A DNA stretch of 64,000 nt, taken from assembly GCF_030463565.1 (NCBI RefSeq), contig NC_134662.1, positions 2,170,001-2,234,000 on the forward strand. Direction: 5' to 3'. Positions within the stretch are counted from its first letter, which is position 1. Each line of letters begins with the position of its first letter. This DNA comes from Pelecanus crispus (lineage: Eukaryota > Chordata > Aves > Pelecaniformes > Pelecanidae). The translations under genes were made by a program, and so were the position numbers. Positions 46,901 through 55,290 of the stretch are shown here, in pieces. Below the pieces are notes generated by a model. That model had not been told where the DNA came from and did no database searches. It was given only the letters and a program-made list of their open reading frames with translations.

Positions 46901-49900
46901 ACAGGACCGCGGGCGTGCACAGCTCGGGCTTATGCTCCACAGACTCGCAGAGCCCAGCGGGGCCTCTGGATTGGAGGCAGGGGCATCCTTTTTTCCCCAG
47001 CGCTGTCTGCGGGAGGCCTTCCTCCCGCAGGGCTGGGTCTGTGGCTAGCAGGGGGACCAGGGCGGTGTCCCTGGGGCCAGGCGGCCTGGCAGAAGTGGGA
47101 GGAAGCAGCCGTGGGAGGCTGTAGCACGGCGGGGAAATGCCAGGCCTGGGCTTCAGCCGGCAAGCTGCAGGGTTTAGCGCTGGCCGGTGGGTGTGGGCAC
47201 GGTGCAGGCTGAGCCACCTCGTGCTAAGGACAGCGTCCCCAGTGCCGCATCCCCGTGGGAGTAACTTGCCGCTCTGTTCGCGGTGCCACTTTCATCAATG
47301 GCACCGGGACACGGGAGAAGGGAGGGGACTGCCTGGGCCTCGGGGGGAATTCGTGGGGCAGCTTGGCGGCGTGTGGCCCGTGCTGGAGAGAGGGGCTGGC
47401 TTTGCCCTGGGAAGCGGCAGGGCACGTGGGGCCGAGCTGGGAGCAGCCTGGGGCAGGGAGACGGGCAGAGCTGTGCGGGCAGCTCCCTGCCTGGGTCGCT
47501 GTGGGAAAGGGGCTGGGCTGCCCGGCCTTTCCCCAGTGCTGTGGCCTGTCCTACCCCACTGCAGGAAACGGCTTTGGGAGCGCTGCCATCAAGAGCAAAC
47601 CTCACGCGTTTCCCCAGCAGTCCCATACAGACCCTTGTCCTCTTGCCTTGAACCTCCCCGGGGAGCCCTGCAAACGGGCTGGAGCCGAGGGTGCAGCACC
47701 CTGTCCTCCCTCACCCACGTATCGGCCCAGCGATGCCCCTTGCTGCTGCGGGCCAAGCACGGGGGGCCTGGGACAGCCCTGGCTCTCGCTGGCCGGTGGC
47801 CGGGCAGTGCTTCCTTAGGGAGAGGGTGACGTCTTCAAAGCGCCTCTGGCTCGTTCCTGGGAACTTGCTCCCAGTCAGATCTGCTCTCTACCTCCAGCAT
47901 CCAAGAAATGCCGTGTTCGACATCCCTTCTGAGGGCAGTGGGAAAAGCAAAGCACAAAACTCCCGCAGCGTGGGAGCAGTTTCCAGCCTGGGGACGCAGA
48001 GGGGCTGTGCCACGCTCACGGGTTTGGCAGCAGGGTGCTCCCCCGCTGTCACACAGCTGCGGAGCCCGGTGCCTTCGAGGAGCAGCGCAGCTCGCTTCCT
48101 CGCGGTCACCCCGCAAAGTTCCGCGTCGGCCTCGGAACATCGCTCTCACAGGAGAGTGGCCGGCGGCGTCGCCTCCGCCCGGCTGTATCTCCCCGCGCAG
48201 CAAACGGCGCGGCTGTCCCGGCACGCTCCCAAACGCAGCCGCCGGCCCTGCGCGGGGCTGGCCGTGCTCTGCAGGGCGCTGCGCGCTCAGCCGCCCGGAG
48301 AGGACGTACCCGGTGCGGGGGAAGAGCCCGGCTCCGTTGCTGGGGGTGCGTGCGTGCGTGTACGTGGCAGGGAGGATGCAGACCCACGGTGTCACTGCAG
48401 GGACTGCTCTGGGGAGCCGCCGGGATGGTGCTGCGCGAGTGCCCTCCGCAATCACAAACTCGAGCTGCTCCGGTCATGTTTTTGCTTTTGCATGTCTTAT
48501 TTTCTCGACTCCCTTTGCCACTCTTCTCCCTGCCCGTTCCCTCCACCTCTCCCTTCTCTTCCCCATTCTTCCTCTTTTCTTTTCTTTTGTTTCTTTTCAT
48601 TCTGTTCCTCCTGCCTGTCACGAGCAGCCGCCCGAGGGGACGGAGTTGTGGGATCCTCAGGCCAGTGGGCAGCCTGCCGAGGAGCCTTTGGGAGCTCACC
48701 TGGCAGCCGGCAGGCTCGGGGGGTCCGTCCAGGTACATGCAACCACGCGCCGAGGGCAGGGGCGGGCGCGGGAGGGAGCAGAGCCAACCTGCGCCATGCG
48801 ACCTGCCCGCACGGCCGGGCGCGAGCCGACGCGTGTCTGCCGACCGTGCCGGGGATCGGCCCCGCTCCCCCGCCCCAGGGCAGCATCGGGGCCGCGCGCG
48901 CCCAGGGTCTTGCCCAGGCCGCAGCACGTGGACGCAGGGGCTGCGCGCCCCGTCCCCGTGGCGCGTGATGCTCGTGGCTCGCAGACGTGGCTGGCGCTGC
49001 TTCCCGCCGGCTGCCGGGCTGCCTTAGTGCTGCCGGCGTGACTCGGAGGGCGGTTGCAGATGGATGAAGCGCTGGCTCTGTGCCACGCAGCGGCACGAGC
49101 AGCCGGGCGGGCGTCGGGCTCTGCCCCCAGTGCCGCTCATCCCAGCAGTGCCGGACGACGCGGCCTTATCCCGTGTGGGGACTTCCCTGTGCCTCGTTTG
49201 ATCGGAGCGATGTCTTCGAGCCCTGCTTCTCCTCCCTTTCCCTGGGCCGTCTTCGGCCTCCTCTCCCCGCCTCAGTCCTGCACTTGCGCCGTCAGCCGTG
49301 TGCTCGCCGCCCTCGCAGCCTTCTGCCCTCCGCCTCTCGGCCCCCTCGGGCTGGTTGGGGTCCAGCCCCCGCGGATGGCGGGGCATCCATGACGGGTCCC
49401 CCCCCAGCTGGGCCTGCACTGGTTCCTCCGTCTCTGCTTCCGTCCCCGCCGCTGCTGCTCATTCCTGCTGCTCCGTGGTGAATCTCCGCTGGTGCTCGCT
49501 CGTGGGCTTGGGCCCGGCTCCTGCTGCTGCCATCGCGGGGCTGGGGCAGACCGTGGGGCCGGCTCACGCTCTGCCCCGCTCCTCCCGTACCGCGTCCCCT
49601 CTCTGCCGCCGTGGCTGCTCCCTGCTCTCGCTCTGCAAACCTTCCCCCATCCTCTGCCTGCGCCCGGCACTGCAGGGGAGGCTGGTGATGCATAGGGGTC
49701 TTCGGGCTTCTTTCGGGGGGCTGGAGCTTGACGTGGCCCTGCCGGCTGGGCACTGTGGCTGTCGGATGGCAGCTCCCCCGGGAGTCTGGGCAAGGCCGAG
49801 CCTCTGTGCCGGGGATGAGCAGCTTGGCGATCCTGCGGCCTGCGCATCCCCAGGGAGCTCCTGGCTTTGCCTGGGGGCAGCGGGGGCAGGAGGGGGGGTT

Positions 49901-51272
49901 CAGGCAAGCCCCTGTTGCCTACGCCAGCCCCGTCCTTGCTCTGGTGACTCGGATCTCCTCCTCCCGGCCCTGGCGCCGCACGCGGCCCCGCTGCCCTGGC
50001 GCGCGGGCAGGAGCTCGGGGGCACCTCGAGGCTGGCAGGAGCCCATGGGGTGGGCGCGGGGCTGAATCCCACGGGGCCCGGTGGTTTTGGGGCTTGGGGC
50101 TGGGGAGCGAGAGCCATGTCCCGTCGCTCGGCCACGGCAGGGTCTCCTCGGAGCTCACAGCTTCACAGGGCCGTGTCTCCCGGGCATGGTGGAGCTGGCT
50201 GCCAGTAAGCCCCTCTCCCGGCGGGGTGTGCAGGGCTTCCCGGGAGCTGGGATGCTCCCAGAGATGGTGAGGTGACCAAACCCCTCTGTGCGATGGGGCT
50301 GCTGGGGAGTGCTCAGCACTGAGGCCGAGCACCGCTGCTGCCCGGGCGAGGGCACGTCCTGCTGCCCTGCGCGGGGGTCTCGGTGCTCCCAGCTCGCGCC
50401 GGGCCGGGGGGGCCGTGCCGCCTCCCGGGGCTGCTCCTCCCGGGGCTGCTCCTCCCCAGGCCGCAGCTGCCGCGGGGCGCGGGGCGCTGAGGACCGGCCG
50501 TGCCCCGCGGGCCGCCCCGCGCTGACGCTCGCTTCTCCCCAGGTGATGAGCTCCACCAACGGAGAGCTGAACACGGACGACCCGACGGCAGGACATTCGA
50601 ACGCCCCCATCACAGCCCCCACCGAGGTGGAGGTGACAGACGATACAAAGTAAGGACGCAAACTCCGCTGCTTCCCCCTCGCCGGGGCCGGGACGGACGC
50701 GGGTTTCGGCAGCTGCCCTGCGACGCCTTGTCCGGTCCCCTCTGGGGAGGAACAGCCCAGCTCTAGAGCGAGCGACAGCCGCCCTTCCCTGGGACCCCAC
50801 GAGGGGTGTCCCTGCGGGGTCACTGCCACCCCCAGCCCCTTCCCGCCTTGTCCTGCCCGGCCCCGGGGCTCCCGCATCGTCCCCAGAGCCAGCGCAGAGG
50901 GATGTGCGTGCAGCTGGGGCCGTTCCCTCTCCGGGAGCCCCGGCTCCGGCCACTGGCAGTTGCCGTGGCTGGCATCGCATGCTGTGGCCGTATCACTCGC
51001 CCCGGTCGGTGTCACTCGCTGTGGCCATCGCGGTGCTCCTGGTCCAGCCCCTGCCGGGTACCGGAGGCTCTTCCCGGAGCAGCTCTGCCAGCGTGGGGCT
51101 CACCAGGATGCCGAGGGGTTTCCATCCCCGTCCCCCCTCGGCTCTGCCCTGACCACGGGGCTGCTGAGCCCGTCTGTGTCCGGGCCCGGGCGCTGACGGG
51201 GTCCCCTCCGTCCCCAGGTGCTGCTGTTTCTTCAAGAGAAGGAAGAGGAAAACCACCAAGCGTCGCAAGTGA
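34801..51272 (+). CDS. CSNK1G2: Casein kinase I gamma 2 (complete, 11 coding exons)
   Basis: Join: 34801-34987, 43221-43261, 43823-43892, 44317-44465, 44999-45233, 45443-45528, 45976-46060, 46156-46304, 46788-46871, 50543-50649, 51218-51272. All borders are GT-AG and all phases agree. The total is 1248 nt, 415 aa plus stop, equal to human CSNK1G2. It is a membrane-associated Ser/Thr kinase of the CK1 family; CK1 gamma enzymes phosphorylate the LRP6 receptor in Wnt signalling. Visible motifs are a Gly-rich loop GCGNFGE (about residues 53-59), the ATP lysine in AIK (K75), catalytic [14 protein letters not shown] (D165), DFG (188-190) and the CK1 signature ARYMSIN in place of APE. The C-terminal tail has CCCFF (399-403) followed by KRRKRK, the palmitoylation and basic membrane-binding motif typical of gamma isoforms. 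The last residues, TTKRRK, differ from the human QRHK-type ending. Gamma 2 is chosen over gamma 1 and 3 by length, the N-terminus [20 protein letters not shown] and the BTBD2 neighbour. Confidence 0.97.
37918..38340 (-). mobile_element. CR1 LINE, 3' fragment, antisense orientation
   Basis: A 5'-truncated CR1 read on the minus strand, with its 3' tail at 37918 (AATCATCGAATCGTTTAGGT) and running to about 38340. On its own strand it encodes [12 protein letters not shown] and [20 protein letters not shown], very close to the copy at 25054-25715. The two share the unusual TTGATTGGCTTAGAGTAGAC segment and differ at about 2 positions over the 60 bases I compared directly, so they are the same subfamily. 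Confidence 0.95.
38883..39159 (+). other. Small open frame ending on a poly(A) signal
   Basis: ATG at 38883 opens 91 codons ending in TAA, and that TAA lies inside AATAAA (39154-39159). The sequence is Leu/Ala/Arg/Gly rich and matches no family I know. It may be an intronic premature poly(A) site, or coincidence in GC-rich DNA. I do not call it a gene. Confidence 0.15.
43221..43261 (+). CDS. CSNK1G2: CSNK1G2 coding exon 2 (41 nt)
   Basis: Encodes (G)[13 protein letters not shown], including the ATP-binding lysine K75. Enters in phase 1 and ends in phase 0 at ATT|G|GTGAGT. Flanked by CCCTGCAG and GTGAGT. Confidence 0.96.
43823..43892 (+). CDS. CSNK1G2: CSNK1G2 coding exon 3
   Basis: Encodes [20 protein letters not shown] and the following GNA. 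Acceptor CTCCTCCAAG, donor GCAG|GTATGG, ends in phase 1. This is the kinase N-lobe helix C region. Confidence 0.96.
44317..44465 (+). CDS. CSNK1G2: CSNK1G2 coding exon 4
   Basis: Begins (E)[20 protein letters not shown] and runs through [13 protein letters not shown] to TVLMIAIQL, including the hinge region. Ends in phase 0 at CTG|GTGAGC. Confidence 0.96.
44501..44536. repeat. CACGGCTCGG tandem repeat, 3.6 copies
   Basis: Perfect 10-bp units at 44501, 44511 and 44521 plus a partial unit at 44531, starting 36 nt after the donor of coding exon 4. It is a likely length-polymorphic site. Confidence 0.9.
44999..45233 (+). CDS. CSNK1G2: CSNK1G2 coding exon 5 (catalytic core)
   Basis: Residues 150-227 plus one base. 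Contains the catalytic loop [11 protein letters not shown] (D165), DFG (188-190) and [13 protein letters not shown], the CK1 substrate-recognition segment. Acceptor CTGCCCCCAG, donor AAAG|GTGTGT, ends in phase 1. Confidence 0.97.
45443..45528 (+). CDS. CSNK1G2: CSNK1G2 coding exon 6
   Basis: Encodes (E)[20 protein letters not shown], then SLPWQGLK, the C-lobe helix typical of CK1. Acceptor CTCCATGCAG, donor CAAG|GTAACT, ends in phase 0. Confidence 0.97.
45976..46060 (+). CDS. CSNK1G2: CSNK1G2 coding exon 7
   Basis: Encodes [20 protein letters not shown] and EVLCENFP. Acceptor CTCTGCCAG, donor CCAG|GTGAGG, ends in phase 1. Confidence 0.97.
46156..46304 (+). CDS. CSNK1G2: CSNK1G2 coding exon 8
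   Basis: Begins (E)[20 protein letters not shown] and ends [12 protein letters not shown], the end of the kinase domain. It follows a very short intron of 95 nt (46061-46155). Donor GCTG|GTAAGT, phase 0. Confidence 0.97.
46788..46871 (+). CDS. CSNK1G2: CSNK1G2 coding exon 9 (linker)
   Basis: 28 codons from [20 protein letters not shown] to HTKHQ, the variable linker after the kinase domain. Starts and ends in phase 0, which allows in-frame insertion of the candidate cassette at 48628-48732. Confidence 0.95.
46872..50542 (+). other. CSNK1G2: CSNK1G2 intron between coding exons 9 and 10
   Basis: A 3.7 kb GC-rich, CpG-rich intron. Many long open frames cross it on both strands because stop codons are rare in such sequence. 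The only exon-like segment I can support is 48628-48732, preceded by a pyrimidine tract of more than 100 nt. Confidence 0.7.
48628..48732 (+). CDS. CSNK1G2: Candidate alternative cassette exon of CSNK1G2 (35 codons)
   Basis: The acceptor is CACGAGCAG (AG at 48626-48627) at the end of a long pyrimidine-rich tract (about 48474-48620). The donor is GTCCAG|GTACAT (GT at 48733-48734). The segment is 105 nt, has no stop in phase 0 and sits in a phase 0/0 intron, so its inclusion adds 35 residues ([20 protein letters not shown] and 15 more) without a frameshift, giving 450 aa. As I recall, gamma 1 and gamma 3 paralogues also have alternative exons in this linker. It is not part of the 415-aa form. 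The donor is not a strong consensus. Confidence 0.4.
50543..50649 (+). CDS. CSNK1G2: CSNK1G2 coding exon 10
   Basis: Encodes [20 protein letters not shown] then [15 protein letters not shown] plus two bases of Lys398. This acidic tail is highly conserved in CK1 gamma. Acceptor TCTCCCCAG, donor ACAAA|GTAAGG, ends in phase 2. Reading on into the intron gives AAG TAA, an immediate stop. Confidence 0.96.
51218..51272 (+). CDS. CSNK1G2: CSNK1G2 last coding exon (membrane tail)
   Basis: Completes Lys398 and encodes [17 protein letters not shown] followed by TGA (51270-51272). The three cysteines and basic cluster match the lipid-modified membrane-targeting tail of CK1 gamma kinases. Acceptor CGTCCCCAG. 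Confidence 0.96.
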
Positions 51273-52663
51273 GCTGCTGGGGCCGGGTAGAGCGGCGTGC
51301 GCGATGGCTCCTCTCCCTCTGGCCGTGGCTGGATCTTGACCTGCGGAGCCGGCGGCGGCCCCTCGGTTTGGACAGGGACGGGGGGGGGCTGAGCCGGACG
51401 GCCTCCCCAGCGCCCCACGCGCAGGCGGGGAGCGGGGCCTCCCCAAACTGCTTGTCCTTTCCTCCGCCACTCGCCCAGCGCGTGGCCGTTTACGCGAACC
51501 AAGCCCAACTTCACTGAAGTTCCCGCGTCCGTCAAAAAAAAAAAAAAAGAAAAAAAAAAAAAACCGAAACAAATCCACAGCGTCACTTGCTTTTGAGTCT
51601 GTACCTAGTTTGAAATTGGGGATCAACTCTACAGACTGAACCGTTGCTGTCAGAAGATGCAGAAGACAATTTCAAGAGCAGTGGGCTAAGGAGGAATTTT
51701 TTTTTTTTTTTTTTCTTCCCCCTGTTGCTTCTTTGTCTCTTAAGTTAATTTAAAGTGAGTCTCGGTGCAGAGTGCTGAGTCGTCAGTCTTTGACCGTCAT
51801 CTTCAGTGTCACTGAATTCTGCTCTTCCTTTAGGCCCCCCCCACCCCACATCCCCTGCTGGGTTCCTCCCCCCTTCGCTAATGCCTTTGCTGACGAGTGG
51901 TGCGGTCGCCGGTACGGTGAGAGGTGCTGGGGTGCACGCGGGGGCGGGAGGAAATGCGTTTACAGTTCATTTTACGATGCACTTTTGCCAGCAATACAGG
52001 CGATGGTCGGTCCTGCCGGTGCCAGGTCGGTGACTCCCGGGGGCTTGGGGACACGGGGATAGGGATGGCTGGGCCCCGGAACGCCTGGCGCTGCCGGGAC
52101 CGCTGGGCCGGGAGCAGAGGGCCTGGTGACGGGCAGTGGCAGAACACGGTAGAAAAGCGAAGCGGCCTCGACTCTGCCGCTGGGCTGTCTTAGTGCTGGG
52201 TGTGATTCCACCACAGCTTTAGGCCTCTGTGGCAGCGCAGGCAGCGCCGCGTTGGCCTCTTTGCTGTCACAGCCCCTTGGCCGCGTGCCTGAGCCCCCCG
52301 GGGCGGCCACGGGCACAGGGTGGGCCATGGCCATGGCGGGCGGCACCGCGGGCACGGCGGTGCGTGGTGAGCGCGGCCGGACAGCGAAGGGCATCAGGGT
52401 GGTCCAGCACTGCCAGAGCGGCCAGCGTGGCAGCCTCCGGCCTGACCCTGGGGCGGGGGACACTGGGTTTTTGCAAGTTACACACGAACACAGGGACACT
52501 GCACACCCCTGTTCCCCACCACCCCAGGGCACTGCGGCTTCCCCACGACTGACCCTGCGCGCTGCTGTGTTGATCGTGACACATTGGGGGGGACAGGGAC
52601 ACTTCTCTTCACCACCCCCTGTTGTTCTGCCCCAAGAGAGGGGCCGAGGCTGTGCTGAGGCTT

Positions 52664-52693
52664 GGGGGGGGGGGGGGTGGGGGGGGGGGGGGG
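52664..52693 (+). repeat. CSNK1G2: G14-T-G15 tract in the 3' UTR
   Basis: Fourteen Gs (52664-52677), one T, then fifteen Gs (52679-52693). It could form a G-quadruplex in RNA. The exact length may be unreliable in an assembly. Confidence 0.9.
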
Positions 52694-53416
52694 AGTGGGG
52701 AAACGGGACCATCTGTGGCTGCTTTGAAACATTTGTCCAAACTGACCATCTCCGGGGGGGCTGGAGGCCCCCAATCATGGGAGGGGCTGCGCCAGGTGGC
52801 GGGGAGTCACCCTGTCCCGCCTGGGCACCCATGGGGGCCCTGGGGAGGGCACTGCACCGTGGCCCATCTCATTCCTAAATTTGGGCTTGACCCCGGCTTT
52901 GGCTTCTCCTGGGCTGCAGCAGGGCAGGAGGGGCTGCGGCAGCCAGGGCAGCCCCACTGCTGCTGCAGCCCCCGGCCGCGGTGGTGGGGGTGACATGCGA
53001 CGTTTGACCTTGTTTCCCCAACAAGGCAAACAAACAAACAAAATGTTAAAAAAAATCGCCTTAAATTTTCACTGGAAGCGGACCCTTCTCAGAGCATCGG
53101 CTCAGACCAACCCAAGCGGAGGCCGAAGAGGAGCCGCGGAGGGGAAGGGCTGCGGCCGCGGGCATTCGCCGGGCTCCGTCTGCGCACCCTGTGCCGCCGG
53201 CAGCTGCGAGCGGGGCCGTGGGGGCAGCTGAGGACGGCGGCACGGCCCCGGACTTGCTGTCCTTCCAGCGAGGAGTCCAAATACTGAGATTGTACGTGAG
53301 GGCGTTTGTTCCATTGCGAGTTTAGTTACCGCTTTAAAACAAAGTGTACAGAAATGGCATTTCAATTTCTCTGATGCTTCCTGGAAGCCATAGAATTTAG
53401 GGGCTTTTTTTTTTTC

Positions 53417-53422
53417 AATAAA
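53417..53422 (+). terminator. CSNK1G2: CSNK1G2 poly(A) signal
   Basis: AATAAA after a T-run, with two more AATAAA-type hexamers in the next 30 nt and T/G-containing sequence (CTTTCTTCTGTGCTC) beyond. It is the first canonical signal I found downstream of the CSNK1G2 stop. Confidence 0.75.
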
Positions 53423-53440
53423 ACCAATTAAAAAATAAAA

Positions 53441-54745
53441 TAAAAAAATATTCAAAACCCTACGCTTTCTTCTGTGCTCGATTGCATGGCCCTGAGGGTG
53501 GGGACACTGCCCAAGCACCCCGGTTTCATCTGAGGCTCAACCCCGGGTTCCCCGGCCCCGGGTGGGAGCTGCCTCAGCCCTGTGTGGCCGCCCCGGCAGA
53601 GCGCTGGCTCCCTGGCCGCGCTGCTGCACGGTACGGAGCTAAAGATCCGGCCCTTCGATTTTCATGTGGAGCAGCAGAAAAGGCTGGGGGAGGTCGGGGG
53701 AGCGGTGGGGCTCATGCTCCGGGCACCTCCCTGCCCAGCCTGACGCTCGCCGGGCTCCCGGTGGATGTTCCTGTAAAAGCCGAGAAGCAGGATGGGCAGG
53801 TCCTGGCCGGAGCCCAGCACCCTGGCAGGGGTGGGGGAGCCGGGGGAGCCCTCGGCCTCGCTGCTGAGGAGGAGGAAGGACAGGATGGGCCTCGTGCTGG
53901 AGCCAGGCGAGATCCAGCCCCAGGCGCAGGACCTCGTGCCTCCTCCAGCACAGCGTGAGGCAGACGATGGTGGAGAGTGCAGAGGGGCGAGGCTGAGCCC
54001 CCGCTGCTCCCAGCAGGCCCATGTCCCCCATTCCATGCTCCAGCACAGGCCAGCAGCTCCCCGCAGCCCAGCCCAGGGCAGCCCCTCGGCAGCCCCCGGC
54101 CCGGGGGATGCCGTGCACCCAGCGGCTCTGACACGGCCCCGCTGCTCCCTCCCGGCCAGCAGTAGGAGCAGAGCCGCGGCTCCTCGCCCAAGGTGTTGAG
54201 CACTGCGCCCCGGGGCTGCCGGAGGGTGCTTTGTTGGGGTGCAGCTGCCGCGCTCGGGGCAGAAGGGTGGGCAGGCAGAGCCCATCCCTCCTCCCTGCTC
54301 CGCCACCCCCCGCTTCCAGCCCCTCGCACCTCCCTCCTGCTTCCAAAGACCCGGCCTGACCCCTGCAAAGGCCAGGGCAGCTTTCAGTGCATGTTTCATT
54401 GCCAAAAACCTTCAATTGAGGTTAAAGAAATTCAGTCATAACGACTGACTGGCTGAAGCCACCACACACACTCAGGGCCCTCCTGCTCTTCTCCCCCAGA
54501 GACACAGGTTCCATAACGACCTCGTTCCCCAGAGGGTTTGGGCTGCCCAAGCAGTGATCTGCCTTCCTCTCCGGCCTCCTGGGGAGCCGGGTTCGTGCCC
54601 TGCACCGCGTCCTCGGGGAGGCCGAGGACTTCGCATCCTCGGCTGGGGAAGAAGGGCCCGGACCCAGCTCAGCACAGGTCCCCCCCTCTGCCCTCCCTCT
54701 GACACGCCGGCGGCCGTCAGCTCTCTTCAAATCATGAAGAAACTG
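53441..54745. other. Intergenic spacer between convergent CSNK1G2 and BTBD2
   Basis: GC-rich sequence with several overlapping open frames on the minus strand (53.64-54.42 kb) in all three frames, which I read as stop-poor composition and not as genes. No RNA gene or repeat family was recognised. Confidence 0.6.
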
Positions 54746-54767
54746 TTGTAAAGACAACCTGAATGTC

Positions 54768-54773
54768 TTTATT
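54768..54773 (-). terminator. BTBD2: BTBD2 poly(A) signal
   Basis: TTTATT on the plus strand is AATAAA on the minus strand (CAATAAAGACATT context). It lies 1.35 kb from the CSNK1G2 signal in tail-to-tail arrangement. Confidence 0.75.
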
Positions 54774-54780
54774 GATTTCC

Positions 54781-54788
54781 TATTTACA
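54781..54788 (-). promoter_or_regulatory. BTBD2: Pumilio response element UGUAAAUA
   Basis: The plus strand TATTTACA reads UGUAAAUA in BTBD2 mRNA, a perfect match to UGUANAUA, only 7 nt upstream of the poly(A) signal. Confidence 0.5.
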
Positions 54789-54962
54789 AATCACAAAGCT
54801 GGCCAAAAGCAGAGTGTGAACACTGAACGAGAGCATCGGATACATTCATCAATATAGCACTGGAGTCGAGACAGTCCCAGCTCTGCTCGGAAGGTGACGT
54901 GGTACAACAGAACGTCTCATACTTTTGGAAACAGGCATGTCCAACAATGAATTACATTCATC

Positions 54963-54970
54963 TATCTACA
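54963..54970 (-). promoter_or_regulatory. BTBD2: Pumilio response element UGUAGAUA
   Basis: The plus strand TATCTACA reads UGUAGAUA in the mRNA. It matches UGUANAUA, although G at position 5 is usually a weaker site. Confidence 0.4.
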
Positions 54971-55282
54971 AAAGCGAGAATTGCATCAAACTGCGTAAAA
55001 GCCGTCAGAACAGAAGTTGCTCAGGTGTAGCTCAGTTTGACTCCTCTCCCTCCCCGCCAGGACAAGCTACCAGCCCCACCTCGCGGGGCGATGGCAGGAG
55101 GGGTGGGTTGGGGAAGAGAATCTGCGTAACAAAACAGTGGTAAAACCAGACGCTCCCAGGGAGAGCCAGCGAGGAGGCGCCCGCCTGGGCTGAGCCAGGC
55201 CTGCCGTCGAGTCCTGCTCTTGCCATAGCCAAGTGCGCAGCTTTGCTTCTTTCAAATTCCAATTATTTCCACTATTGTCACC

Positions 55283-55290
55283 TATATACA
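55283..55290 (-). promoter_or_regulatory. BTBD2: Pumilio response element UGUAUAUA
   Basis: The plus strand TATATACA reads UGUAUAUA in the mRNA, a high-affinity form of the Pumilio site. Confidence 0.5.

Larger units (their letters stand above)
51273..53440 (+). other. CSNK1G2: CSNK1G2 3' UTR
   Basis: About 2.2 kb from the stop to the region after AATAAA at 53417-53422. It contains an A-rich run (51534-51563, one G), a T-run (about 51697-51714) and a G-run (52664-52693 with a single T). Further AATAAA-like hexamers follow within 30 nt of the first. The 3' end is inferred from the signal. Confidence 0.75.

Noticed and set aside
47691-49041. Open frames of 425 and 377 codons on the plus strand in the CSNK1G2 intron
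   Set aside because: The region is very GC- and CpG-rich, where stops are rare. The frames overlap each other in different phases, show Arg/Ala/Pro/Gly-biased translation and match no family. Only the 105-nt piece with splice borders was kept.
49919-50980. 353-codon minus-strand open frame
   Set aside because: It runs antisense across the genuine CSNK1G2 exon 10 and is a composition shadow with no recognisable domain.
53639-54415. Three overlapping minus-strand frames of 218-258 codons in the intergenic spacer
   Set aside because: All three frames are open at once, which is a sign of stop-poor GC-rich DNA. No start context, splice pattern or homology was seen.
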